From the NCBI RefSeq assembly GCF_028583425.1, contig NC_072796.1:129925464-129989463 (forward strand): DNA of 64,000 bases, written 5' to 3'. Origin of the DNA: Eublepharis macularius (lineage: Eukaryota > Chordata > Lepidosauria > Squamata > Eublepharidae). This document shows, in pieces, positions 23,969-36,530 of this stretch (positions within the stretch are counted from its first letter, which is position 1; each line of letters begins with the position of its first letter). A program made the translations under genes and the position numbers. A model generated the notes under the pieces. It saw only the letters and a program-made list of their open reading frames with translations, had not been told where the DNA came from and searched no databases.

Positions 23969-24178
23969 TAGGGTTGCCAGCTCTGGGTTGGGATATTCCT
24001 TGAAATTTCATGAGTGGAGCCAGGGAAGGGTGTGGTTTGGGAGGGGAGGGACCTCAGCTGGGTGTGATGCCATAGAGTCCGCCTACTAATGCAGCCATTT
24101 TCTTCAGTGGAACTGATTTCTGTCACCTAGAGATCAGGGAGATCTCCAGCCACCACCTGAAGGCAGGCTGGGAACCCT
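23969..24178 (+). mobile_element. short hAT-like MITE, perfect TSD
   Basis: TAGGGTTGCCAGCTCTGGGT ... GGCAGGCTGGGAACCCT with ACCTTCTC at 23961-23968 and 24179-24186. Confidence 0.87.
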
Positions 24179-25006
24179 ACCTTCTCACATCCGGCCTGGT
24201 GGAAACCCCAAATGCCCCAAATTAATTGGCATTTGGGGGGCAGTTAATTGCCATTGGGGGGCAAATTAATTGCTATTTGGGGGGGGGCATTTGGGGCTGC
24301 TGCAGGAAGGGGTAGAAGAGAAAATCACACTTTGCTGGTGGAAAACTTTGCACCTGGCAGAAAAACTGCTGTGAATCCAAACCTTGGCACTCACAGGAAA
24401 AATTCCAGCAGATCCCAGCATTATCTTTTAGTGACCCAAGTGAAGAGACGTAGCCACCAAATTCTAGACGGATATATTCAGAATTGCCAGATTCGTTGGC
24501 CTATCCTGTATACAGCCGTAGACCAAGCAGTGGCCTGGAGCAAGAGCATTTTCAGCGCTGCGCCCCTCCTGATTTGTTCTTCTTTGGAGTACCTTATTTT
24601 TTTATTACATTTGTACATTTTATTACATTTGTACCCCAGTTTATGACTTGGATTCATGATTTTATACCTGGAGCTAAGTTGATACCTTTGCACCATTAGG
24701 TTTTGTAACTCTGTATTTATTCAAACCCTAGCTCAGCAAATCTAATTTGTTTCCTCTTAGCTGAGGGATGCTTTACAAGTAGCTGCAACACATTTAACAT
24801 CAAGAAACAGAACGATGCTGCAGCCCTGGGTAGACCAACATTAAGTAGCATTAGAGTAGGTGAATGTCTTAAGGTTGGAACCCCCCATGGTTGGTTACCT
24901 GTAAATCCATCAGTAGCTCTTTATCAGGTGCCCATGAAAACTAGAACGACAAGAGAGGGAGAAAAATATATATTGTCGAAGGCTTTTACGGCCAGAGAAC
25001 AATGGT

Positions 25007-25667
25007 TGTTGTGGATTTTCCAGGCTGTATAGCCGTGGTCTTGGCATTGTAGTTCCTGACGTTTCGCCAGCAGCTGTGGCTGGCATCTTCAGAGGTGTAG
25101 CACCAAAAGACAGAGATTTCTCAGTGTCACAGTGTGGAAAAGATGTTGGCAGGTCATTTATATCTACTCTGGAGGGGTGGGGTTGATCTGAGTCATCCTG
25201 TAAGCGTTTCCCAGGGTGTGGAATGCTAATGGAGGGAGGCTTCACTGTATCCTGACGAGGTTCTTTTGCATATGGATAGGTGCTTAATGTTCTAATCTTC
25301 TCTGCAGGGCTATTGTCGGGTATAGAGTGTTTTGTTAGCCTGGTGTTTTTCAGGGCTGGAAACCATGCTCTATTCATTCTTAAAGTCTCTTCTTTCCATA
25401 TGCAAAAGAACCTCGTCAGGATACAGTGTAGCCTCCCTCCATTAGCATTCCACACCCTGGGAAACGCTTACAGGATGACTCAGCTCAACCCCACCCCTCC
25501 TGAGTAAATATAAATGACCTGCCAACATCTTTTCCACACTGTGACACTGAGAGATCTCTGTCTTTTGGTGCTACACCTCTGAAGATGCCAGCCACAGCTG
25601 CTGGCGAAACGTCAGGAACTACAATGCCAAGATCACGACTATATAGCCCAGAAAATCCACAACAACC
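25007..25667. repeat. inverted pair of a dispersed repeat (arms about 270 bp)
   Basis: Left arm 25007-25275 (GTTGTTGTGGATTTTCCAGG, GACGTTTCGCCAGCAGCTG) and right arm 25396-25667 (CAGCTGCTGGCGAAACGTCA, GGAAAATCCACAACAACC) are inverted copies around a 120-bp loop. A Penelope-like origin is possible but unverified. The arms differ at scattered positions, so it is older than the 15-kb palindrome. Confidence 0.6.
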
Positions 25668-25927
25668 AGGGAGAAAAAGAATTCTCTCCATCTGCTTTGT
25701 GCATCCTATACGTAAACCTCCTCTCTCTCCCCTCAGTTGTCCTCTTACAACACTAAAAAGCCCTTAACACCTGGAGCTTTCCTGTATAGGGAACATGCTC
25801 CAAACCCTTTATCATTTCCATTGCTACCTTCCATACTTTTTCAATCTGTGCGATATTCTTTTTTGAGGTAATAAAACCAAATCTGTATGCAGGATCCTAA
25901 ATGCATCATCACAGATGTCTGGTAATG

Positions 25928-26180
25928 AGAGGCAGTTGGGTGTAGTGGTTAAGAGCAGCAGGACTCTAATCTGGAGAACCAAGTTTGATTCCCCACTCCT
26001 CCGCTTGAAGCCAGCTGGGTGACCTTGTGTCAGTCACAGTTCTCTCCGAGCTCTCTCAGCCCTCCCTACCTCACAGGGAGAGGAAGGGAAGGTGATTGTA
26101 TGCCGCTCCAAGACTCCTTCGGGAACTGAAGGACAAGGTATAAAACCAACTCTTCTCCTTCTTCTTCCCCTCCTTCTTCT
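25928..26180 (+). mobile_element. tRNA-derived SINE with a different (Sauria-SINE-like) tail
   Basis: Same tRNA head and body as the other SINEs, but the 3' part reads TCCTTCGGGAACTGAAGGAC and GGTATAAAACCAACTCTTCT followed by CTT repeats, the tail type described for Sauria SINEs (BovB-like 3' end). Confidence 0.75.
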
Positions 26181-27887
26181 CCTTCTCACTGCGTTGCATT
26201 GAGTTAGGTTGGGGCCCAATAAATTTCAAATTATTTGCAGTAGAATCAATAAGTCTAAACTTTTTTATTTACTAACTCGTCCAATTGATTGCAACGGGAA
26301 TTAAATGTGATTATCTTTAATTGTATCTTGGTAATTATAGTTAGTCATTTCCTCCTAATTCTTTATTTTAAAAAAATCTCTGTGGGCGTTGCCCTTTGTG
26401 TACCTTCTGCACATAAAGTTTGGATTGGTTTATGGCCTGATCCGTTCTGTGCATTTTTAGACGGAGGCAGCTCTCAGTGAGTTCTGTGAAGAAATGTTCC
26501 AGTCAGAATTTATGATATCGCAGCAATAAAATGAGTTTTTCTTTACAAATTAGTTCATATGCCTATGAGTATTATAATCAGGAGTGCTTCTTGTTGTGTT
26601 ATTGTAATAAATAATAGTATTATAATCAGGAATGCTTTAACGAACTGACAGACTTCGGAGTTCTGACCAAGTCATTATAGATCTGTTGACGGTTTAAAGC
26701 GCAATTTAACCGACGGCTGGTAAGCAATTCGTTTCGCAAGAATTGCGCGATTTCTGCCCATCTGGAAACGGTCCTGTTATCTCGAACCTTCTTTATGGCT
26801 GATCCTATATGATTTACCTCAGGAAAATAAAATACCAGTGAATGGATATGTAAATTTAGTGTGGAGGAGAACCAGAAACTGGGTATGAAATCTATTGTAC
26901 CACGTTAGTTGTGGCTTAAAAACTGCTTTGGGATGTGTTGTTCAGATGTGTAACCAAATGGTACATCCAGTTATGAGCACGGGAGTGGAAAGACAGCTTC
27001 TGCATTTGGCCGCATACTTTACTGTGCATCAAAATGCCCATTGCTGACAAAATGGTAGAAAAACTAGATGACATCTGTGCTCTGATGTGCATTCCATTGG
27101 ACAGCCAAAATAACTCCCCAAAAGCAAAGATACCCAATACGCTTTGTGGAGTTTCTGTGGATTTCTGAATCCAAGGAACAGAAAAGTCAAAACTTCCATG
27201 GACCTGAAGGGACAGTTTTTCATGTACCTAACGGCAACTTTTTGGAGTACATGCTACGAAACTGTTCTGTCATGGTTGGGAGAACCAGAAGCCCATTTCC
27301 ACAGTAACAGAATCATGCCCGTCTGCCAAATCAGGACGCTGACTAGATATAGGTGCAGAATCTCAGAGAGGTCCAAAGCTGACATCTTGTTCCAACAGAG
27401 ATGATGAGGCATGTTCACAAAGATGCAAGAACATCTCATATTCCCAGGCCAAGGAGTGCCTTGGAAAGAGCTCCTACTTGCCTTTGAAGGCTCTCGCTTC
27501 TCCCTAGCTGGTCATCTGCCTTTAAGAGAGAATTGGGCTCAGTGGTTGTGACTTCTTCAGAAGTCGGAGGGACAACTTTGAGGCAGTTCTGACTGAGCTC
27601 CTGGTGGACTACTGGCTCTTTAGGGTCGGTGTGACAGACAGGAGGCTGTCCTGCCCCTGAAAGGAAACAGCCACTCATCTGTTTCAAACTGAGCTCATGG
27701 GAGTGTTGCTGCAGCCCATCCAATGACCTTTTGGAGGTGGGGGGATGTCAGTAGAGGGGGAAAAAGAAACACGGGGAAAAGAGGACTTTGTTCTGCTTGA
27801 GGAGAGAGCAGACAAGAGAGTTGGGCACTGCTTCAGAAAAGGGGCAGACAATTTCGTGTGTAACCCTGCCTGATAAAGTCTATCTGC

Positions 27888-28249
27888 ATGAGACATCTTA
27901 CATTAGAACTTTCAAGTATAGAGAGATGCAATGTTAGCCAGGAAGCAGAGTTTAAAAAGATAGACCCAAAGGCTCTGTCAATTTCACCTCTCTACAGAGC
28001 TGCCAAAGATCACTCCTCAGAGGGTTTGTTAATTTCCTCTTTGGGGAGGTGAAATTGACAGAGCATTAGGGGAGGTGAAGAGGAAATTAACAAACCCTCT
28101 GAGGAGTGATCTTTGCTGGCTCTGTAGAGAGGTGAAATTGACAGTGCCTTTGTGCTGTCTTTTTAAACTTTGCTTCCCGGCTAGCATTGTGTCTCCCGTC
28201 CCTACACTTGAACGTTCTCGTGTAAGATATCTTGTGTAGAGAGACTCAT
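27888..28249. mobile_element. fold-back element, about 360 bp
   Basis: Left ATGAGACATCTTACATTAGA pairs with the right TGTAAGATATCTTG...ACTCAT. Inner stems include GGTGAAATTGACAGAGC and AGGAAATTAACAAACCCTCT. Related to 60737-61101. Confidence 0.65.
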
Positions 28250-28800
28250 GGTGTGGCAGAGCGGTTTAACTCCACCTCTGGGAGAGGATAGAGTTGTGAG
28301 GCCTGTCTGTGGTGGCGAGCAGACTGGGTAATTTCAAACTTTTGGGGAGAATTCACCACGTGGCCTGTACCTGAATAAATCTTTTTTATTAATCCTCCTG
28401 CTTCAATGCTGTCTGCACTCTTCATACTACTCAGTACAGAACTTGCCTCACAGCAGCGACCCAAAACCTTTATACTTGCTACCCTAAGAACGTCTTGTAA
28501 CTAAAGAGAAGGTTTATAGGTCAAAACCAACCAACAACTTGAATTCAAAAGAGGCAGTATGTTCCCTTCACAGTTTCAAAGAAAGAAAAGGCCTGTCAGA
28601 GTTGGAAGTGTTGCTTGCCTCCCAGATTGCTCTTCTGGGAACAAAGTTGTTGGTTTGGTGGCCTTTAATATCTTCCATGTCCTCATTAGTAACACAGGCT
28701 GCATAAAGGTCTAGATTGGGCAACTTGGTCCGAGTCTGTCTGGCTCACTAAGCGGGGACAGAACAATGACTTCCGTGTTCTTGATGGTCCATTTGCTCAG

Positions 28801-28951
28801 GTATGTTCTAATCGCTATGGAGGCCCTGGACCAGCTTTTGATGGCTTGCCATTCCCAAAGCATTAAACCCTTTGTCGAAAGTTTCCTTCATATGGTGGCT
28901 AAACTGCTGGAGTCAGGGGAACCGAAGCTGCAAGTTCTGGGAACCAACTCA
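28801..28951 (+). CDS. EFR3A: EFR3A, coding exon 4
   Basis: The exon starts after CATTTGCTCAG and ends before GTAAGT. Its first base completes the glycine codon left by the previous exon; it then encodes YVLIAMEALDQLLMACHSQS and continues to KLQVLGTNS. The sequence HSQSIKPFVESFLHMVAKLL matches EFR3A rather than EFR3B, which differs at several of these positions. It contributes helices of the N-terminal rod. The exon ends in phase 0. Confidence 0.95.
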
Positions 28952-30340
28952 GTAAGTAAACTTAACTTTAATTAAACTTCAGTTTAAACTGACGAAAGCT
29001 GAAGTCTCCAGTAATGACTCTTCGCAAAAGGCGCCTGTGACATTTATCTTGAAGTGTCCTTTGGAAAGAAAATTACTAGGGCTTTCAGCACCGGAAGTTT
29101 ATAGCAATCTCGCTTTAAACTCAGTTAACTGGTACACTGTTACAGTATTTCTATAAAGGTGTGAGTGTAGCCCCTCAATCCTAAACATGTTATTTAGAAG
29201 TTAATTGCATTTCTGGTCAGTGGGATTTCTACAAGCCTATATAATTAGGAAAATCAAGTGGAACAGCTTTTACTGATCTCTGTCAAGGTTGGGGTGCATG
29301 ATTATATATGTTGTATTATTGGGGGAGGAAAATTCTCATTGCATGCAGAAATGTAGCATGCCAGAGTTTGGGAAATATGCTTTGAGGCCTCTGATATGTG
29401 CAGATCTCTGACTTCCAGGGTTTTCTAAAGCTTACATTCTGGAAATCTTGTTGGTTTCTAAGATGCCACTGGACTCAAATCATGCTGTTCTACTGCAGAC
29501 TAACATGGCTCCCCACCTAAAACTAGCCACAGTTTTCTAATAATCAGAATTGCTATATATACAGAAAAGTGCATTGACAAAGGCAATTTGTGGGCAAGGG
29601 GCATGGAAGTGAACGTGCTGCCCCTGCCCCTGCTTGTGTCCAAGTGTGCAGTCCCAACTCATCCTATATACCTTTGTCACTTATCTGTGCAGCAACTGTG
29701 TGCATGCAAGTGGTACAAACACGCATAGAGTCCATCTCCATGGTTGGGAATGTTCTAAAAGTAGCATACTCCATTACAAGGACAGAGCTTGCATATGTAC
29801 AGCGCATGGGCACAACACCTGCCCATTTGTGGCAAGCAAATATAGATGAGCTGGAGCACTATTCTTAGTGTGTGGGGTCTTGCACTCCCTCTGCGTGCAT
29901 TGGCTCTTTCCACACATGTGTCATGTGTACAGAGCCGCCATGTCTTAGATTGCACATATATTAGATGTTCAGCTTTCTCTGTCACATAGAAGTACCTTCA
30001 TAATTCTAATGGCTTCATTAACGATTCCATCAGTGAGCGGTGCTGTCGGATCTTATCCGCGATTGAAGCCCACATTCTGCCTCCTGGGAGAAGTGCCCTG
30101 ACAACGCTGATCTTGCACCAGTTAGTGAAGTCTAGACGTCTTTATACATAAAGAAATGTGCCACTTAACTTTGGCTGCTGAATGCTAATCGAACCGAGAA
30201 ATCTGTTCAGACTCGTGGCATGTCTGTATTCCAGGCTGATCATACTTGTAAAGTAGCTCTTGGGATTTCTTCTGAAGATTCCTCCAAATTTGAGGATACT
30301 GAGAATTCTGTTAGAGGTTCCCTAACCCTCCTCCCCGCTC

Positions 30341-30544
30341 AGAGCCAAGCTACAAGTGACGCCTTACACAGGTTGGACACTTGTCAGCTTCCTTCAAGTT
30401 TTGATGGGAAATGTAGGCGTCCTGGTTTTACAGCTTGGCTCTCCATTACAGCTGCAAGACCAGGATGCCTACATTTCCCATCAAAACTTGAGGGAAGCTG
30501 ACAAGGGTCCAACCTGTGTCAGGCGTCACTTGTAGCTTGGCTCT
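30341..30544. mobile_element. 204-bp palindromic element
   Basis: AGAGCCAAGCTACAAGTGAC ... GTCACTTGTAGCTTGGCTCT, with a long stem (AGCTTCC, TCAAGTTTTGATGGGAAATG). Same length as 57035-57238, and its ends match those of the 120-bp family. Confidence 0.78.
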
Positions 30545-30585
30545 CCATTCCCAAAGTTTCCTAGGAAGGTGGCATGACTATTAAA

Positions 30586-31185
30586 CCCGTTGAATTGTTC
30601 TTTATTTAAACTATAAACAGTAACATAAAAGCTATAGACAACAAACAGAGAAGATAAAAAGACAACATTCTAAAAAGAAGACACACTAACAATATATAAA
30701 CAAGTGAAAAAAGAAAGAAAAAAAACCCCTTAATCTAAACTACAGATTGAGTTCCGATTTTCTCCACCACAAATATGTATCATTTCTAGAGTCTTGCTTA
30801 TTCTAAGTTAAACATAAGGGCCCTCTTTTTTCTATTGTTCATGATTCTTAATCCATAAATCCAGATGTCATCCTTATTATCCGTTTCATGTAAAAAGTCT
30901 ATAAACGGTTTCCATTCACTCAAAAATGTAACTAATGTCTTTTCCCTAATCAGTGAAGTAAGTTTTGTCATTGATGCAAATTCCAAAACTTTTATCCACC
31001 ATTCCTCCACTGTAGGCAATGCTGGAGTTTTCCACTTTTGTGCAAAGAGTACTCTTGCTGCCGTAATCAAATATAAAAACAAAGTTCCAAAGCTGCTTTC
31101 CAACTGGCTGTCCATCATTCCCAACAAACTAGTTGAATTCCATTGTCTAGAATCAAGTCAGATTTATTATACACAGCCGTTGGCT
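30586..31185 (-). mobile_element. L1 ORF2 C-terminal fragment
   Basis: Minus-strand open frame of 109 codons includes SSFGTLFLYLITAARVLFAQ, KWKTPALPTVEEWWIKVLEF and WKPFIDFL, the typical L1 ORF2 tail. The 3' end reaches about 30586. A hAT-like element with a TSD (31194-31569) lies immediately beyond its 5' side. Confidence 0.8.
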
Positions 31186-31193
31186 TTTACAAT

Positions 31194-31569
31194 CAGGGGT
31201 CATTACGTAGAAAAAAAGCTGCAGGAACTTATTAGCATAACTCATTAGCATATGCCACACCTCTTGACATCACCAGAACCATGTCATTAGCATAACTGAT
31301 TTGCATATGCCACACTCCCTGACATCACCCATCCGGGTTGTTTTGGACCCAATCCTGGCCATTCAGGGCCAAAAAGGGGCCTAAAATGGTCAGGATTGGG
31401 CTGCTACTGAGCAGGAGAGTGATCCACCACCCGTCAGAGGCCCAATCCGGGCTGTTTCAACCCCAATCCAGGCTGAAATGGGCCCAAAAATGGGGCCACC
31501 TGACACATGACCTCTTGGGAGAATTGCCGGAACTGTGTTCTTGTGCGTTCCCCCTCAAAATGAGCTCTG
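31194..31569 (+). mobile_element. non-autonomous hAT-like element, perfect 8-bp TSD
   Basis: Starts CAGGGGTCATTACGTAG, ends AAATGAGCTCTG, with TTTACAAT at 31186-31193 and 31570-31577. Same family as 22119-22565. Confidence 0.88.
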
Positions 31570-31579
31570 TTTACAATCA

Positions 31580-32250
31580 AAACATATTTGGGACATTAAA
31601 ACTGTTAAAACATATTTACAAACAGACAAGATTAAATTCTAAAACCTCAGGCCACATTCAACTTCAGTTAGAAACATTTTTACCAAGACTGTTCACTCTG
31701 ATCTTCCTAGCTGCTAAAGCAAAAAGAGCCATTTTGTAGGAAACAGAAAGCTCCACATCAGAAAGCATAAAAGCTAGCCATAGTATAGACAATAGGACTA
31801 GACTTGGAGACTCCTTGAGGAGAACTATTCTTGGAGAAGCTACCAAAGAACCTTTGTATGTTCCTTTGGTGTTCAAAAAGTAGGTCACACTCAAGGGCGT
31901 TCTTAAAGATGAAGTCTGAACAAAAGGAAGGGCGATCTCTGAGGTATCTTGGGTATAAAATGGGTGAAAAGAGTATCTCTACCGAATATGACAAATTAAT
32001 TAATTTTCAGATTGTTTTGTGGTATTTGCAGTCCTCCTCCAAGGATATAATGTAATTTCCTATATTCTTGGAAGTTTTTCCCATAGCAACAAGCCGGGCA
32101 AAACTGGAGGAAGGAATAATTTCTGAGTAGCTGGTTTGCAACATCATAGATTCGCTTAACATCCTTCTCTTTCCAGTGTTTTAAGTTGGCTATTTGTAGC
32201 TTGCGTTTGTCTATTGCAGAGGACACACACATTCTTTGGAAATAAAATAC
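31580..32250 (-). mobile_element. possible non-LTR retrotransposon remnant
   Basis: Minus-strand frames (ECDLLFEHQRNIQRFFGSFS, YKMALFALAARKIRVN) resemble the remnant at 4200-5100 (FVAAYKIRLLK). Degraded; clade not determined. Confidence 0.3.
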
Positions 32251-33267
32251 TCAATTGTATATTTAAAGGGAGGGGGTGACTAAATTTGCGTGGAGAAATT
32301 TTTCTTCTGAGAAAATTGTGTCCTCTTTGTTCCTCCAAAATTTCTGCTTCTGAACCAAACAACCACGATTACCTCTTATTTCCAATGGAACTGGAGTTAT
32401 TTTTTCAACCTGGGTGGTAGCGTCATTGTACTGCTCTATAGAGTACTTTCCTCCACAGCACTTACTCATTTTCAGTCCTGGATATAAGCAATTGTTGACC
32501 TTTCCTTTCCCAAGCTGGAGAGAGTTATTTGTCAGAAAATAACCTTAAAAAAATCTATTTCTCACTACCTAGGGAGGGAAATGGTGGGACCAAGCTTTTA
32601 CCATATCTTTATTAAAATCAAATAGGCCCCCCTAGGGGCCAGATAGATTGGCTTTCTGAGTAGAGCGTAATAGGTTTGTTGGCTGCCAGTTGGTCATTCC
32701 CCTTCCATACCAACAGTCCTAGGGTCAGAAATAGCAAACACGCAAGGGACTGTCCTCGATCACTTTTCCTGAGAAGTCAAACCATGCACAAAATTATTGC
32801 TGGGGCCAGTTGAAATCACTTTGTGGGGTGCAACTAACCAATAAATGGCTGTAATTTTTTTTTATTTTTGCTTTCCCAAGATGCATTCATTGGCAGGGGA
32901 GGGACGCAGAGAGCTTACTTTAATCCGAGGAAACAGTGCCAACTGCGTTTGTGATGTTGAGGATTTATGATTGGAATTCCCGATGTGAGTGGTTCTTAAA
33001 AACAGCCTCACAGCCCTGGGGACGATGGCATTGGGGAAGGGAGGGGGGCCAACTCTTCCTTCTTATGCTTGAAGCTATCTGTCTTTTTTCCCTCTCAGGG
33101 CTTAAAGCACTAGGGGAAGGGATTGTTCCATATGAAGAAATCACACAGGCTAAAAGAGTTAAATCCCCAACCCTGAAACCTCCACCAAATATCCCCCAGA
33201 CTTACTTTAAAAAGCTATATGTCCAATCACAGATCCTGTCGACAAAATACTGTTATTTCTTTAAAGC

Positions 33268-33445
33268 AGGGGTATTCAGTCTTATTGACGCTGTGGACAC
33301 CTTTGGAATTTTGAGAAGAGAGAATAACGGCCACCTTAAAATGGCTGCCACAGGACCTGGGGCCAATCACAAAATGGCTGCCATGGGGTACTGCTGCCAA
33401 TCTCAAAATACTAGGAGGTTTCAAACTGTCATCTTTCAGTAAAGC
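33268..33445 (+). mobile_element. hAT-like repeat fragment
   Basis: CAGGGGTATTCAGTCTTATT at the left and repeated AAAATGGCTGCCA motifs. Right end not identified. It lies 80 bases upstream of EFR3A exon 5. Confidence 0.4.
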
Positions 33446-33521
33446 AGCCACTATGAGAATGCCTGCGTTAGAGAGTTGTGGCAGATGTTACACTAATCTC
33501 ATTCCTCCCCCATTTCTCTAG

Positions 33522-33643
33522 TTTGTTAAATTTGCAAACATCGAGGAAGACACGCCATCATACCACAGGCGCTATGACTTCTTTGTTTCTCGATTCAGCG
33601 CCATGTGCCATTCTTACCACGAGGACCCTGAAGTACAGACTGA
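33522..33643 (+). CDS. EFR3A: EFR3A, coding exon 5
   Basis: Acceptor CCCCATTTCTCTAG, donor GTAAGT. The exon opens FVKFANIEEDTPSYHRRYDF and runs through FVSRFSAMCHSYHEDPEVQT, with a split glutamate codon at the end. The RRYDFFVSRFSAMCHS string is EFR3A-like. The donor opens the 25-kb intron 5 that carries the giant palindromic element at 36099-51372. Confidence 0.95.
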
Positions 33644-33690
33644 GTAAGTAATGACATATTTGGAAGCATGTTTCATTGAGACCAATTTTT

Positions 33691-33720
33691 TCTCCTCCTC
33701 CTCCTCCTCCTCCTCCTCCT
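33691..33720. repeat. (CTC)n microsatellite
   Basis: Ten CTC/TCC units about 50 bases after EFR3A exon 5. Confidence 0.9.
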
Positions 33721-34150
33721 TCTTGCTTTCTATCCTACCCTTCCTCTAAAAAGCTTAGGTAGTGCTATCCCCTACGGGGAGATTCAGCAAGCCTCGGAGG
33801 CTACTGTAAGAGCTCCTGCACTGGAGTGGAAATTTTGTGCCCCGTCAGGGCCAGTGTCAAGGGACTGACATTATTAGGTAGCTAGGGGAGGTTTGGAAAA
33901 GACCTGAAGCAGCAGTGATCCCCAACTCCCCCCTCTAAATTCTGACATTACCTCCCTCCCAAGATGCATGAGGCCTTCCCACCTATCCTGCCTCCCTTGC
34001 TATACCTGTCAGAAAATTTCACCTATCCAATAGACTTCCCCAAACTCTCATGAGATTCTGTATCCTTTTGAGAGTGTGGGAGCCATCTTATGTTGAGAGG
34101 AGGCCGTCTTCCTATTTCTCCCCTCCTCAGCAACATGCCACAGTTCACTC

Positions 34151-34270
34151 AGGGCCAAGCTACAAGTGACGAATGACACTTGAATGGCAAGTGGATCGAG
34201 TGGAGGGCAAGTGAACAGGGAGAAATACACTTGCCGTTCAAGTGTCATTCGTCACTTGTAGCTTGGCCCT
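34151..34270. mobile_element. 120-bp palindromic element
   Basis: AGGGCCAAGCTACAAGTGAC ... GTCACTTGTAGCTTGGCCCT. Same length and interior as 20820-20939. Confidence 0.78.
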
Positions 34271-34696
34271 CAGTTGCTTGAACAAACAGTGATGGCTGTT
34301 CAGGAGCAGAAGGGTCCACCTTGAAGAGAAGAGCTGATGCTGTTTGTTCACCCAGGCAGTAACAAGTGGTGGCATCTAGGGGCGGTAGGTGCCATTTACT
34401 GGTCTACCTTTTCTAGCTGTGTCATGACCATGTCTGGAGGGGACCCACTAGTCTATATCTTACTGAAGGGACCCAAGTCTGGAACCGTCCCTTGACCTCA
34501 GTGCTGCTTATCGCTAATAATCAGCTTGTTACACATACAACAGTTATGTTTTCTAAAGAAGTCCACAAACTAGCTAGCTGCTGGTGTTTTTTTTTTAACT
34601 CACCTGCCCATCACATATTCATGATAAACAAATTGTTTATACCATATTTAAAGAGGTAGACAGAAATAAGACAGCCCTCAGGGTTTCTTCTCCCAT

Positions 34697-35178
34697 AAGA
34701 ACATAAGAACATAAGCAAAGCCATGTTGGATCAGGCCAGTGGCCCATCCAGTCCAACATTCTGTCACACACAGTGGCTAGAAATCCAGTGCCATCTAAAG
34801 GACTGTCAGTGAGGCCAGGACACCAGAAGCCCTCCCACTGCATTCCTTCCAGCACCAAGACAACAGAGCACCACCTCCCCACAAAGAGAATACCATCTAT
34901 CTCCTGTGGCTAATAGCCACTGATGGACCTCTGCTCCATATATTTGTCCAGTCCCCTCTTGAAGCTGGCAATGCTTGTAGCTGCCACCACCTCCTGTGGC
35001 AACGAATTCCATGTGTTTATCACCCTTTGTGTAAAGTAGTATTTTCTTCTATCTGTTCTAACCCGACTGCTCAATAATTTCATAGAGTTCCCACGAGTTC
35101 TTGTATTGTGAGAAAGGGAGAAAAACACATCTTTCTCTACCTTCTCTCCCACAAAGCAACTGCTTGGGATGACCACCA
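34697..35178 (-). mobile_element. CR1 LINE 3' end
   Basis: Minus-strand frame TRGNSMKLLSSRVRTDRRKY, then FTQRVINTWNSLPQEVVAAT and SFKRGLDKYM, is the conserved CR1 ORF2 C-terminus. The 3' end near 34697 carries the TTCTTATG octamer repeats typical of CR1 tails. Confidence 0.85.
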
Positions 35179-36092
35179 GAAAGGGGAAACAAAATGGCTC
35201 CCAAACTTTTTGTGAGATAAGATTTCAAGAGAGTTTGGAAAGGTCAACTGGTCATGTGGTGCTTGCTGCCCAGCGCAAAGGAAGATGAGAAGAACGTCCT
35301 TTCGCTTTTTTTCCTGAAGGCTGAGGGGAAAGAGTTATGGAGAAGAGAAAGAGTTTGGTGAACCTGAGGGTATATTTGACAAAATATCTTGAAACAGTAT
35401 ATTTCCCTTCCTGGTCACTTGAAATTTTTTTGTTCTTACCAGAGGCTGCTGTGCAAACCAAACCTCCTAAGTTCTTACCACAGACTTGTTGCAAACCAAA
35501 CCTAAGTTTTTTATGTATTTTTAAAAGATGATTTACACACATACAAAGCTAGAGATCTATAACCCCCACATTTACTTTCCTGCTTCATCATATAAGGTGA
35601 CAATTAGCTGGTCAGCTATATATCCCAAGATTTCTCTTCATTGTGCCTCTTTAAATATCCAGTTCCTAAAGCTCTTCTGCTTTGATTGAGCCCAGATGGC
35701 ATGCTGAACATTAAGAAACCGAAGCGTTGAACATTAAAAAACCGAAGCATTCAATCTCTTTCCCCTCCCCTCTCTTCCGCACCATGCTGATAATGTGGGG
35801 AAAAAAGTGTTGTCCTGCCAAAGGCATAACATAAATAGCTGGAGTCTTAAAAGGAAAATAATCCATATACATGGCTGTCAGATAAAGAACTTGTGTTCAG
35901 TCACAGCAATCTCATGCTAGGGATTTCTTGGGCTGCAGCATGGAAATTTCTAGAAAGCGCTGAGAGATCTAAGGCACTTGTCCTTCACTCTCACCTCCAC
36001 AGGGTACACCGCCCTTTCTCTCTCACTTCGTCACCGAGTGGATTGTCTGCTGTTTGAAATACCTTATTCTCTTCATAACCTTTCATCTCAAC

Positions 36093-36098
36093 AACAAT
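36093..36098. repeat. target-site duplication, left copy (AACAAT)
   Basis: AACAAT immediately before the AGAAGAATAAGG terminus. The same hexamer follows the right terminus at 51373-51378. Confidence 0.8.
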
Positions 36099-36284
36099 AG
36101 AAGAATAAGGGGGGTACCTCATGTCATAACAAAAAAGTGACAGGTGCCCCGCCCCTTTCTGGGGCAGAAGTCCCACCTCTAGACCCCGGAAGCAGTACCC
36201 CACGTGACCGGGAGGGCCTAGCAGCTCCCTGTGACCCCTCTACGAGCCCCGCCTGCCCCTGTGGACCAAGAGGAAAGAGTTTTG

Positions 36285-36530
36285 AGTTTATGGGGTGCTA
36301 GGGTAGAAAATTGGGGGGCAGACCAGCCCCCCTGCTCCCTAGAAGAGCCTGGCTGGTTCATGTGACCCCTCATTTTGCTCCCCCAGACCCATAGAAATGG
36401 GTTTTTAGTTTGTGGGTGCTACGGTAGAAAGCTGGGACCAGATCTAGCACCCAAGCTCCCTATAGGTCCTAAGGGGTACTGTATGCACCCTCTATTCATG
36501 CACCATGACCACCCCCCACCCCCAGTGGTT
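36285..36530 (+). repeat. two diverged 122-bp repeats near the element terminus
   Basis: AGTTTATGGGGTGCTAGGGT at 36285 and AGTTTGTGGGTGCTACGGT at 36407 begin related units, each followed by GTAGAAA, a purine stretch and GCTCCCTA. They lie within 200-400 bp of the left end and are mirrored at about 50941-51186. Confidence 0.5.

Noticed and set aside
24910..25455. 181-codon open frame
   Set aside because: It lies within one arm of a dispersed inverted repeat and its counterpart occurs in the other arm.
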